From NCBI GenBank assembly GCA_002753185.1, contig PDZX01000012.1:23835-87834 (forward strand): a DNA stretch of 64,000 nucleotides. Direction: 5' to 3'. Below, piece by piece: positions 44,174 to 52,798 of the stretch. How positions within the stretch are numbered: the stretch's first letter is position 1; each line of letters starts with the position of its first letter. The notes under the pieces were generated by a model that was given only the letters and a program-made list of their open reading frames with translations, was not told the DNA's origin and made no database searches. Source of the stretch: Magnetococcales bacterium WMHbin3 (GTDB lineage: Bacteria; Pseudomonadota; Magnetococcia; Magnetococcales; Magnetaquicoccaceae). The position numbers and the translations under genes were made by a program.

Positions 44174-44220
44174 CCTCCTCCATTCGTTGCGCGCCGCGCC
44201 TCGGATGGAGGAGGTTTTTT
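44174..44220 (+). terminator. Rho-independent terminator of dsrABL
   Basis: CCTCCTCCAT (44174-44183) pairs perfectly with ATGGAGGAGG (44205-44214), followed by six T. It lies 20 bp after the dsrL stop and separates dsrABL from the MASE1 kinase gene. Confidence 0.88.
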
Positions 44221-44247
44221 CATGTTGTTTGAGCGAGAGGGGGCGTC

Positions 44248-47200
44248 TTGAGCCATAATCACACCACTCCCTTACCCGCCGAACCGGCAGCCGCTCCGCT
44301 GCACAACCCCTCCATTCTTTCCATTATGCTGCCCTGGTCCGCCGGCTATCTGTTGGTGGGACAGGCATGGGCCTTGTTTCCGGAGGCCGGGAACCATTTT
44401 CTGCTGGGGTGGCCTGCGGGCGGGGTGGCCACCGCCGCGATTCTGCTCCATGGTCCGCGCCTGTGGCCGGGCATCGCCCTGGGTGCCTTGCTGCTGACCG
44501 GTTCGCTCGGCATGCCCTTCTTCCAGATGGTGGCCATCGCCATCGGCCAGACCCTGCAGTCGTTGCTTGCCTGGCATCTCCTCATGCGACGCAGTCACGC
44601 CTTCAACCCGATGATGGACCACATCACCGGCGTGATCCAGTTCACGGTCTTCGCGGTGGGACTGAGCGCCGGGGTTTATTCCGTTCTGGCGGTGACCGGG
44701 GCCTGTCTGGCCGGCGTGGTCCCCTGGATCGATTTTTTGCCGATGTGGTTCTTGTGGTGGATCGGGGCCGGCATGGGGATTTTGCTGCTGGCTCCGCTGC
44801 TGCTCACCTTCCCGCAATGGCGGGTGGAACACGCGCTTGCCGGCAAGCGCGGCGTGGAGGGGCTGCTCCTTTTGCTGCTGCTCGTCCCGGTCACGGTGTT
44901 GACCCATACCGGCCTGTTCGGGATCGAGGCCGCGCCACCGTTGGCCTATCTCGGTTTTCCGTTCGTGATCTGGGCCGGGGGACATTTCCGTCAGCATGGC
45001 GCCAGCACCGCCGCCGTGCTCATCTGCGCCATCGCCCTCTGGGGGATCGTACACGGTCATGGTCCCTTCGTCAGGCCCACCCTGATCCCTGGGATCATCG
45101 ATCTGTACGCTTTTTTGTGCGCCATGACCGTGGTCGGCCTGATGCTGGCGGCCACGGTGGCGGAACGGGAACGCTCCCGTTGCGCTTATCTCGCCACTCT
45201 GGAGGGATTGGAGAATAAGGTGCGGGAGCGCACCAGCGAGTTGCATCTCGCCAAGGAGGCCGCCGAGGAGGGGAGCCGCGCCAAAAGTTCTTTTCTAGCC
45301 AACATGAGCCACGAAATCCGCACCCCGATGAATGCCATCGTCGGCTTGACCGAACTCGCCCTGCGCGCCGACCCCGAACCGCGCCAGAAGGATTACCTGA
45401 CCAAGATCCGCGCCGCCTCCTACTCCTTGCTGGGGATCATCAACGACATCCTCGATTACTCCAAGATCGAGGTGGGCAAGCTGACCCTGGAAGCCACGGA
45501 GTTCGACCTCAACGAGGTTCTCGACAACCTGCGCAACCTGCTGGAGAGCCGCCTGGTGGAAAAACAGCAGGTGGAGTTGATCCTTTCCAAGGATCCGCGT
45601 CTGCCGGCGCTCCTGGTGGGGGATCCCTTGCGTCTGGGTCAGATCCTGCTCAATCTGGCCGGCAATGCGGTCAAATTCACCGAACGAGGCGAGATCGAGG
45701 TGCGGGCCACCCTGGTGGAGGAGGGGGCCGACGCCGTGCTGGCCGACTTCACGGTGCGCGACACCGGCATCGGCATCACCCCCGCGCAACTGGAAAAACT
45801 GTTCGACTCCTTTTCCCAGGCCGACGAATCCACCACCCGCAAATACGGGGGGACCGGATTGGGGTTGGCCATCTGCAAGCGTCTCGTCGCCTTGATGCAG
45901 GGGGAGATCCGCGTGACCAGCGAACCTGGCGCGGGCAGCGTTTTCTCCTTTCGGGTCCCTCTGGGACGCCGCGCCCCGATCCAGGAAGAGCGGCTGATTG
46001 CCAGCCGCGACCTGCGCGGGATGCCGGTGTTGGTGGTGGATGACAACGACACCTCGCGGGAGATCCTCAGCGAGATCATGACCTCCTTCTCCTTCACCGT
46101 AGCCACGGCCAAGTCCGGGAGCGAGGCGGTGGCGGAGTGGCGGCGCGCGCTGGATGCGGGCAATCCGCATGGGGTGGTGCTCATGGATTGGCGCATGCCC
46201 GACCTGGACGGCATGCAGGCCGCCGCCGCGATCCGTCGGGAGTGGCGCGAGCGTTATGCTGAGGACAAAGCCGCGCCGGGCGCCCCGAAGATCATTCTGC
46301 TCACCGCCTTTGGTCGCGAGGAGTGGCTCAACAACCGGCACAAATCCGAGGTGGATGCCTGTCTGCTCAAGCCGGTCAACCCTTCGCTGCTGTTCGAAAC
46401 CATCATGGATCTGTTCGGGCAGAGGGTGATCCACAAGGCGCAACGTGTGGAGCAGGCCGACCCCATGGCGGACGCCGTCACGCTGCGTGGCGCCCGTATT
46501 TTGCTGGTGGAGGACAATGCCATCAATCAACAGGTCGCCAGGGAGATCCTGGAGGGGGCCGGATTGGTGGTGCGCATTGCGGAAAATGGCCGCAAGGCGG
46601 TGCAGGCGGTGGCGGAAACCCGTTTCGATGCCGTGTTGATGGACGTGCAGATGCCGGTCATGGATGGCTATGACGCCACGCGTGAGATCCGGCGGGATCC
46701 GGCCCATGCCAGGCTTCCCATCGTCGCCATGACCGCTCACGCCATGCAGGGGAGCCGGGAAAAATGCCTGGAGGCGGGCATGAACGACCACGTCACCAAG
46801 CCCATCGATCTGGCGCAACTTTTTTCGGTACTGGGCAAATGGATTCTGGCCCCGGTTTCCGCCCCGCTTGCGACGGCTCATGAGGCCGTGCCGTTTCCGG
46901 AGGTGCCGGGCGTTCAGGTCCGCATCGCGCTGAACCGTCTGGGTGGCAACGCCGGATTGTTGCTGGACTTGTTGATACGGTTTCGCAAGGACTACATCGA
47001 CCGTCTGCCGGAGATCCGACGGCTGCTGGCCGGGGAGGGGGAGGAGAAGGAGTTGCTGGCCCTGGCGCATACCATCAAGGGGGTGGCCGGCAACCTGGCC
47101 GCCGAGGAGCTGCGCGTTGCCGCCGTCGATCTGGAAGCCGTTTTGAGGAACCCGGATGCCACGGCTTCCGCCGAACCGGGGGAACGGTTCGAACGGGCGC

Positions 47201-47511
47201 TGACGGATCTCATGGAGGCCATCCGCCCCCTGGAAGAGCGGAACGCGCCCGCCGTGGCGGCGGTTCCCATGATCTTGGGCGATGCGCGGGAGGCGTTGCG
47301 GGAGATGCGGACCCTGATCGGGGCCGCCAGCATGGAGGTGGATGGATCTTTGGCCAAATTGCGGGGGATGCTGGCTGGCAGCGAACACGAACCCGCCTTG
47401 AACGATCTGGCCGGTTGCATCGATCGATTCGATTTCAATGGCGCCGCCATCGCCTGGCAACGGTTGGCCGCCCCCATCCTTGGGTCGGAAGCCACGGGAG
47501 AGCCGTCATGA
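44248..47511 (+). CDS. MASE1 hybrid histidine kinase (HisKA-HATPase-REC-REC-Hpt)
   Basis: 1,087 residues. The start is TTG 44248 with a GAGAGGGGG ribosome site. About eight TM helices span residues 25-300 (AWALFPEAGNHFLLGWPAGG, GALLLTGSLGMPF) and match the MASE1 sensor. A coiled coil leads to the H-box FLANMSHEIRTPMNAIVGL, then ATPase LNLAGNAVKFTERG and GTGLGLAICKRL, receiver 1 (VVLMDWRMPDLDG), receiver 2 (AVLMDVQMPVMDG, VTKPID) and a C-terminal Hpt (LLALAHTIKGVAGNLAAEEL). The relay can end on the downstream receiver-GGDEF protein, whose ATG overlaps its stop. The gene starts just after the dsr terminator. Signal unknown. Confidence 0.92.
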   Translation: MSHNHTTPLPAEPAAAPLHNPSILSIMLPWSAGYLLVGQAWALFPEAGNHFLLGWPAGGVATAAILLHGPRLWPGIALGALLLTGSLGMPFFQMVAIAIGQTLQSLLAWHLLMRRSHAFNPMMDHITGVIQFTVFAVGLSAGVYSVLAVTGACLAGVVPWIDFLPMWFLWWIGAGMGILLLAPLLLTFPQWRVEHALAGKRGVEGLLLLLLLVPVTVLTHTGLFGIEAAPPLAYLGFPFVIWAGGHFRQHGASTAAVLICAIALWGIVHGHGPFVRPTLIPGIIDLYAFLCAMTVVGLMLAATVAERERSRCAYLATLEGLENKVRERTSELHLAKEAAEEGSRAKSSFLANMSHEIRTPMNAIVGLTELALRADPEPRQKDYLTKIRAASYSLLGIINDILDYSKIEVGKLTLEATEFDLNEVLDNLRNLLESRLVEKQQVELILSKDPRLPALLVGDPLRLGQILLNLAGNAVKFTERGEIEVRATLVEEGADAVLADFTVRDTGIGITPAQLEKLFDSFSQADESTTRKYGGTGLGLAICKRLVALMQGEIRVTSEPGAGSVFSFRVPLGRRAPIQEERLIASRDLRGMPVLVVDDNDTSREILSEIMTSFSFTVATAKSGSEAVAEWRRALDAGNPHGVVLMDWRMPDLDGMQAAAAIRREWRERYAEDKAAPGAPKIILLTAFGREEWLNNRHKSEVDACLLKPVNPSLLFETIMDLFGQRVIHKAQRVEQADPMADAVTLRGARILLVEDNAINQQVAREILEGAGLVVRIAENGRKAVQAVAETRFDAVLMDVQMPVMDGYDATREIRRDPAHARLPIVAMTAHAMQGSREKCLEAGMNDHVTKPIDLAQLFSVLGKWILAPVSAPLATAHEAVPFPEVPGVQVRIALNRLGGNAGLLLDLLIRFRKDYIDRLPEIRRLLAGEGEEKELLALAHTIKGVAGNLAAEELRVAAVDLEAVLRNPDATASAEPGERFERALTDLMEAIRPLEERNAPAVAAVPMILGDAREALREMRTLIGAASMEVDGSLAKLRGMLAGSEHEPALNDLAGCIDRFDFNGAAIAWQRLAAPILGSEATGEPS

Positions 47512-48440
47512 ACCGCAACGACGCCGAGCGCGCCAGACTCCTCATTGTGGACGATGCCCCCACCAATTTGCGTTTCATGGGGTCGATCCTGCGGGAGGAG
47601 CACGAGATCCTGGTGGCCACCAACGGTCTGGACGCCCTCAAGGTGGCGGAGACCGAAAAGCCGGATTTGATTTTGCTCGACATCATGATGCCGGTGATGG
47701 ACGGGTACGAGACCTGTCGGCGTCTCAAGAACAACCCGGTGACGCGGGACATTCCGGTCATCTTCGTGACGGCCCGCGACCAGGAGGAGGACGAGGAGCG
47801 GGGTCTGGAACTGGGGGCCATCGACTATGTGAGCAAGCCTTGCTCTCCATCCATCATCCGCATTCGCATCCGCAATCATTTGGAACTGAAGCGCCATCGT
47901 GACCGGCTGGAGCGGCTTTCCACTTTGGACGGCCTGACCGGGGTGGCCAACCGGCGTGCTTTCGATGCGCATCTGGATCGGGAGTGGCGGCGCGCCTTGC
48001 GGTTCAAGGAGACCTTGTCCCTGATCATGCTGGACATCGATTTCTTCAAGCGTTATAATGATCATTACGGTCATGCCGGTGGGGATGAGTGTCTGCGTTC
48101 CGTCGCTGGGGGGTTGCGGAGCAACTTGAATCGGGCGGTGGATTTTGTCGCCCGTTATGGCGGTGAGGAGTTCGCGGTCATTTTGCCACAGACCGACCTG
48201 GATGGGGCGCTGGTCACTGCGGAGAAGATGCGGGAGGCGATCAACGGCCTGCGCATCCCCCATGAAAACAGCGATGCCGCCGCCCATGTCACCATCAGCC
48301 TGGGATGCGCCACAATGATTCCCCTGGAGGAGTCCGGCATGGCGGAATTGCTGAAACAGGCGGATCAGATGCTCTACGAATCGAAAAGGCAGGGGCGAAA
48401 TCGGGTTACCGGGTGTGTCTGGACACCGACCGGGTCCTGA
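47508..48440 (+). CDS. Receiver-GGDEF diguanylate cyclase (PleD/WspR-like)
   Basis: 310 residues. The ATG at 47508 overlaps the kinase stop (ATGA). Receiver: LLIVDDAPTNLRFMG, LILLDIMMPVMDGYE, YVSKPC. GGDEF domain: STLDGLTGVANRRAFD, LDIDFFKRYNDHYGHAGGDE and an active-site RYGGEEFAVILP (GGEEF). A clear RxxD inhibitory site is not seen at the usual position before the active loop. It makes c-di-GMP when phosphorylated, most likely by the MASE1 kinase through its Hpt domain. Confidence 0.93.
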   Translation: MNRNDAERARLLIVDDAPTNLRFMGSILREEHEILVATNGLDALKVAETEKPDLILLDIMMPVMDGYETCRRLKNNPVTRDIPVIFVTARDQEEDEERGLELGAIDYVSKPCSPSIIRIRIRNHLELKRHRDRLERLSTLDGLTGVANRRAFDAHLDREWRRALRFKETLSLIMLDIDFFKRYNDHYGHAGGDECLRSVAGGLRSNLNRAVDFVARYGGEEFAVILPQTDLDGALVTAEKMREAINGLRIPHENSDAAAHVTISLGCATMIPLEESGMAELLKQADQMLYESKRQGRNRVTGCVWTPTGS

Positions 48441-48598
48441 GAGGATACTTTGGTCGTGCTCTGCGAGAGCAAAAAGATCTGGTGCGGGTGATCCTGAAAT
48501 CCTTCTTCCCGCACTGCCCCCGCATCTCTTTTTTCTTCCGGGATTCCGACGGGCATGGTATGCTGTGTTCGTCGTCACTTCCAACCGGAGTTTTGCCC

Positions 48599-48889
48599 AT
48601 GACCGCCATCACCTTCGATACCTTGAAATTCGTCGAAACCCTCAAGGCATCCGGTTTCGCCGAGCCGCAAGCCAAGGGGATGGCCGTGGCCATTCAGGAG
48701 GTGCAAAAGGCCAATCTGGATGAACTGGCCACGAAGGGCGATCTGCGTGAACTCAAATTGGAACTCAAATCGGATATTCGCGAAGTGGAATCCCGCCTCA
48801 TGGGAGAAATCCGACTCAATCGCTGGATGCTCGCCCTGGTTGTCGCGGCCACGGTTCTGCCCGCGCTGAAGACGTTGTTGATCGGGTAA
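48599..48889 (+). CDS. DUF1640-like coiled-coil membrane protein
   Basis: 96 residues. The ATG at 48599 follows CCGGAG at a normal distance. The sequence starts MTAITFDTLKFVETLKASGF, continues with EPQAKGMAVAIQEVQKANLD, a charged coiled coil (DELATKGDLRELKLELKSDI) and ends with one TM helix (WMLALVVAATVLPALKTLLI). This is the layout of the DUF1640/CCDC90 family, the family of the mitochondrial calcium uniporter regulator; bacterial function is unknown. It is often a tail-anchored trimer. The gene stands alone 158 bp after the GGDEF gene. Confidence 0.78.
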   Translation: MTAITFDTLKFVETLKASGFAEPQAKGMAVAIQEVQKANLDELATKGDLRELKLELKSDIREVESRLMGEIRLNRWMLALVVAATVLPALKTLLIG

Positions 48890-48931
48890 CCCCCCCACGC
48901 ACCTCACCCCAAGCCCAGTCGTCTCCGTTCG

Positions 48932-48980
48932 AAAAAAAAACGGGTGGCCACCCCCGCCATCCCTGGCGAGGCGGCCACCC
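48932..48980 (-). terminator. Rho-independent terminator of the S24 repressor gene
   Basis: On the minus strand GGGTGGCC (48973-48980 complement) pairs with GGCCACCC (48942-48949 complement), followed by nine T (48932-48940 read in reverse). It lies just after the repressor stop. Confidence 0.75.
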
Positions 48981-48987
48981 CTGGCTA

Positions 48988-49659
48988 TCAATAATCCTTG
49001 TACTTGGCCGTGACCACACCGCTGATGATGAGTTCCCCCTGCACTTCGATCAGGGGATAGCGGGAATTCATCGGTTTCAGATACTCGCGCGATCCCTGCA
49101 CGCTGAGCTGTTTCAGGGTGGCGCGGCTGTCGTTGTCCGCGCGCGCGATGACGAAGCTGTTGTGCTCGGCCTTCAGGGTGGGATCGACGATGACGATCTC
49201 CCCTTCGCTGAACTCAGGCTGCATGGAGTCGTCCGGCACGGAGAGTGCATAGGCGGCGGCGCTGGTGCGCGGGGCGACGGGAATCCATGCCTTGACGTTT
49301 TCCGGGTGATGGCTCTCGGCGGTCTCCGGGGTGTATGACTTGGCCTCCTCCCAGGTGATGAGCGGGATGCGGGCGATGACCGGCATCCGGAACCCGGATT
49401 CGCCCTTGCCGCCATCCTCATGGTTGGGATTGAAACCACCCAGGCTCATCTCCCCGCGGCCAGTTTCCAGCCAGATGGGATCGACGCCACAGGTGAGGGC
49501 AATCGAGACCGTGCGACGGGAAGAACGGGAGCGCCCGCACTCCAGTTTATGCACCGCCGTCTGGCTGATCTGCACCCGATCCGCGAGCTGCTTCTGGGTG
49601 AGGCCGGCGTGTTTGCGGGCGATCTGAATTCTCTCATTAATGGTGTTGTTGGTTGTCAT
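48988..49659 (-). CDS. Phage-type repressor (XRE helix-turn-helix plus S24 peptidase)
   Basis: 223 residues. The ATG at 49659 is preferred because AAGGA lies 7 nt upstream; another ATG at 49674 lacks this. Residues 8-65 form an XRE/Cro-CI helix-turn-helix (IARKHAGLTQKQLADRVQIS, then QTAVHKLECG). The C-terminal S24 domain has DDSMQPEFSEGEIVIVDP with the nucleophile Ser and RATLKQLSV with the general-base Lys, so self-cleavage of LexA/CI type is possible. No phage gene, integrase or cro-like gene is adjacent. It may be a domesticated prophage repressor that responds to DNA damage. Confidence 0.9.
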   Translation of the reverse strand: MTTNNTINERIQIARKHAGLTQKQLADRVQISQTAVHKLECGRSRSSRRTVSIALTCGVDPIWLETGRGEMSLGGFNPNHEDGGKGESGFRMPVIARIPLITWEEAKSYTPETAESHHPENVKAWIPVAPRTSAAAYALSVPDDSMQPEFSEGEIVIVDPTLKAEHNSFVIARADNDSRATLKQLSVQGSREYLKPMNSRYPLIEVQGELIISGVVTAKYKDY

Positions 49660-49917
49660 GTCACTATCCTTCATTGAAATGATAAGGTTGCCGTTGTATG
49701 GGGTGTTTCGGCTCAGGCCGTTAACGTCTTGGGTAGATTATCGAATACATTGCGCAAATGATCAAGACAAAAAATTCACCATTCATACAAAAAGTGCGTG
49801 ATTGAATTTCATCAGCGTGCCTATGCGCCATTCATATCGCTTTATTATTGATAGCGCGAATTTTTCTAGTATATGTTTGTGTATTGTAAGCCACCTGTGC
49901 GAAGAGGATCACTTCAG
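49660..49917. other. Intergenic region with divergent promoters
   Basis: About 260 bp, AT-rich in the middle, between the S24 repressor (minus) and the TPR-glycosyltransferase (plus). CCATTCATA occurs twice (about 49789 and 49828), separated by 39 bp. These could be repressor sites; I see no clear inverted symmetry. Confidence 0.35.
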
Positions 49918-51492
49918 ATGATGGTAATAAATAACATGGCCTCTTCGAATGACCAAACCTTGCGACAGGCCATCGCCCATCACCACGCGGGACGGCTGGC
50001 GGAGGCGGAACGACTCTACCGGGCCATCCTGGTGAACGACCCGCGCCACCCGGACGCGCATCACAATCTGGGGATCGTCGGCCTGCAGGCGGGACGGGTC
50101 GAGGAGGCGCTGCCCCACTTGCAGGCGGCCATGGAGGTTGCGCCAATGGTGGTTCAATACTGGTCGAGCCTTTTGGATGGCCTGCTGATGGCGGGCAGAC
50201 CCCAGGTCGCCCGGCTGCTGCCGGCGTGGGGCGGGATTGCGGGATTGCCCGATGACGCGGTGAAATCACTGGAAAATCGCATGAAGGCGGCGGGAGTGGC
50301 AACGGAACGACAGGCGGAAGATCTCTGCCTGCTGGGCAGGATGTTCCAGGAACGCAACCAACTCGATCAGGCCCGCACGGCCTATCGGCAGGCCATCCGC
50401 CTGCGGCCGGATTACGCCGATGCCCTGGCCAATCTGGGCTGTCTGCTGATGGACCTGCACCGCCCGGAAGAGGCCGAGGCCGCCTTGCGGGCCGCATCGA
50501 GGGCGGCCCCGGGACAGGTCGAGATCCTCTGGAACCTGGCGTTGCTGCTGCTGCGACAGGGGAGATTCGCCGAGGGGTGGACGTTGTACGAGTATCGTCA
50601 TCACCCCGGCAACCGCTTCCGCAGCACCGTCCCGCCCGATCTGCCGTTCCCTTGCTGGCGAGGCGAGGCGTTGACGGGCAAGGCGATCCTGGTCCTGACG
50701 GAACAGGGGTTGGGCGACACCCTGCAGTTCTGCCGTTATCTGCCGATCCTCAAGGCCAGGGGGGCGAAGGCGGTGAAACTCGTCTGCGCCCCCTCCCTGG
50801 CCGGACTGCTGCAAACCCTGCCCGGCATGGAGGCTCCGGAAGACGAGGAGACCACGGGCGGGGCAGGGGAGTCACACGATTTCTGGACCTTTCTGCTCGA
50901 CATCCCCGTTCATCTGCGCACCACCCTGGCCACGATTCCCGCCGATCTGCCCTATTTGCGCACCCTGCCGGAGCGGGACGCGGCCTGGCGGGGACGCCTG
51001 CCGCCTCCCGGAGCGCTCCGGGTCGGGCTGACCTGGAAAGGCAATCCGGACCACTGGAACGACGGCAACCGTTCCCTGCCGGATCTGGCCTGTCTGGCGT
51101 CCTTGTGGTCGGTATCCGGGGTGGTGTTCGTCGGTTTGCAGACCGGAGCGGGCGCCGGAGAGGCCGCCTCGCCACCCGATGGACAGCCGCTGCTCGATTG
51201 TGGCCACTGGATCGGGGATTGCGCCGATACCGCGTCGATCGTCGCCCGGCTCGATCTGGTGATCTGCGTGGATACCGCCATCGCCCATCTGTGCGGGGCG
51301 CTCGGCAAACGCTGCTGGGTGCTCCTGCCCGTCATCGGGAGCGACTGGCGCTGGCTGGAGGAACGCTCCGACTCACCGTGGTATCCGGGGGTGATGCGGT
51401 TGTTCCGTCAGAAGATCCCCGGCGACTGGAGCGGCGTCATCCGGGAGGTGCGAGAGGCGTTGGCGGGCCTGGCGCGCGATCATTGCCCCTGA
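49918..51492 (+). CDS. TPR-glycosyltransferase protein (single module)
   Basis: 524 residues. ATG 49918 has AGAGGA about 9 nt upstream; ATG 49936 is an alternative. Residues 10-220 are TPR repeats (LAEAERLYRAILVNDPRHPD and [20 protein letters not shown]). The C-terminal module has [76 protein letters not shown] and [14 protein letters not shown], nearly the same signatures as both halves of the protein at 34168. It is therefore a third copy of the same unit. The acceptor is unknown, with flagellin or surface glycan as guesses. It ends 7 bp from the convergent GGDEF gene. Confidence 0.83.
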   Translation: MMVINNMASSNDQTLRQAIAHHHAGRLAEAERLYRAILVNDPRHPDAHHNLGIVGLQAGRVEEALPHLQAAMEVAPMVVQYWSSLLDGLLMAGRPQVARLLPAWGGIAGLPDDAVKSLENRMKAAGVATERQAEDLCLLGRMFQERNQLDQARTAYRQAIRLRPDYADALANLGCLLMDLHRPEEAEAALRAASRAAPGQVEILWNLALLLLRQGRFAEGWTLYEYRHHPGNRFRSTVPPDLPFPCWRGEALTGKAILVLTEQGLGDTLQFCRYLPILKARGAKAVKLVCAPSLAGLLQTLPGMEAPEDEETTGGAGESHDFWTFLLDIPVHLRTTLATIPADLPYLRTLPERDAAWRGRLPPPGALRVGLTWKGNPDHWNDGNRSLPDLACLASLWSVSGVVFVGLQTGAGAGEAASPPDGQPLLDCGHWIGDCADTASIVARLDLVICVDTAIAHLCGALGKRCWVLLPVIGSDWRWLEERSDSPWYPGVMRLFRQKIPGDWSGVIREVREALAGLARDHCP

Positions 51493-51499
51493 CCGGCGC

Positions 51500-52798
51500 T
51501 CACGCGCGCGTCTGGAGTTCCACCCGGTTGCGGCCTCCGGTTTTGGCGGCGTAAAGCGCCTTGTCGGCCCGTTCCGTCAGGATGCGGATGGTGTCGCCCG
51601 GCTCGCGCTCGGCCACGCCGAAGCTGCATGTGATCTGCCCGACCGCCGGAAAGTGACTCTTCTCCACCAGGGCGCGCAGCTTTTCCGCCAACAGACGGGT
51701 GCTCTCCAGGTCGCTCTGGGGGGAGACGACCATGAACTCCTCGCCCCCCCAGCGCGCCAGCAGGTCCTCGGCGCGCAGGTTGACCCGCATGATCCCCACC
51801 ATTTGCCTGAGCACGTCGTCGCCCGCCTGATGGCCGTAAACGTCGTTGATCTTCTTGAAGTGATCGATGTCGCACATGACCACCGACAAGGGGAGATCGT
51901 GCCGATGGGCGCGGCGCAGTTCAGTGTTGAGGATTACCTGCAGCCTGGCCCGGTTGCAGATGCCGGTGAGGGCATCCGTGAAGGCCTTTTCCTCCAGTTC
52001 CTGCTTCTCCTTTTCCAGATGGGTGACGTCGGCAAAGGAAAAGATGTGTTTTTCCAGTTCCGGCAGCGCGTTGCCGGTGATCGCGAAGGGAATGGGCAGA
52101 GGATCCTCCTGATCCGGGCGTCGCAGGAAGAGAATCGGGTCTTCCCGGGCGGCCTTCAGCAGGCTTCCGATCCACCCCCCCGCCTCGCCGTCACCGCTCA
52201 ACGGCAGGCCGGTGCGGGTTTGCATGAGACTCTCCAGGGCAATGCCGCTCGCGAGAAAATCCTCACGAGAGGGAAAGCCGAGATAGTTCAAAAAGGCCCG
52301 ATTGATGTATTCCAGTTGGCCTTTGCCCGTCACCAGCAGCGGGCTGGGCTGGATGTCCAGGACGAAACGGACGTATCGATCGGCGGTCTCCTTCTCCCGC
52401 CGCCGCCACAAGGAGCGGGCGCAATGGGTCAGGGCACGGTGCAGGGTCGCCGGGTCGGTGGGCTTCAGGACGTATCGGTCGATCCCCAGGTCGATGGAGC
52501 GTATGAAGAACTCCTCGTCACTGTAGGCCGTGGTGACGATGATCGGTATCTCCTCGTCGCGCTCCCGGATCTGCCTGGTCATGGCCAGGCCATCCATGGT
52601 GGGCATCAGGATGTCGGTGATCACGATGTCGGGCTGGCGCTCCTCCCACACCCGCGCCCCTTCCGCGCCGTCATGGGCCACCAGCAGGACGCCGACATGC
52701 CGCTTGAGGAAAAAATCCAGCCGGGCATGGATGTCCGGGTCGTCTTCCACGTAGAGGACGGTCAGACTCTTTAAAAATTCGAGTTCAGGGGGGGTCAT
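51500..52798 (-). CDS. Receiver-PAS-GGDEF diguanylate cyclase
   Basis: 432 residues. The ATG at 52798 begins MTPPELEFLKSLTVLYVEDD and overlaps the stop of the BioC-like gene (ATGA). Receiver: VLYVEDDPDI, IVITDILMPTMDG, VLKPTD. A PAS-like segment (PSPLLVTGKGQLEYINRAFL) leads to GGDEF: FTDALTGICNRARL, CDIDHFKKINDVYGHQAGDD and RWGGEEFMVVSP. The active loop GGEEF is intact, so c-di-GMP synthesis is expected. The frame remains open beyond the start within the upstream gene, but that part is shadow sequence. Confidence 0.92.
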   Translation of the reverse strand: MTPPELEFLKSLTVLYVEDDPDIHARLDFFLKRHVGVLLVAHDGAEGARVWEERQPDIVITDILMPTMDGLAMTRQIRERDEEIPIIVTTAYSDEEFFIRSIDLGIDRYVLKPTDPATLHRALTHCARSLWRRREKETADRYVRFVLDIQPSPLLVTGKGQLEYINRAFLNYLGFPSREDFLASGIALESLMQTRTGLPLSGDGEAGGWIGSLLKAAREDPILFLRRPDQEDPLPIPFAITGNALPELEKHIFSFADVTHLEKEKQELEEKAFTDALTGICNRARLQVILNTELRRAHRHDLPLSVVMCDIDHFKKINDVYGHQAGDDVLRQMVGIMRVNLRAEDLLARWGGEEFMVVSPQSDLESTRLLAEKLRALVEKSHFPAVGQITCSFGVAEREPGDTIRILTERADKALYAAKTGGRNRVELQTRA

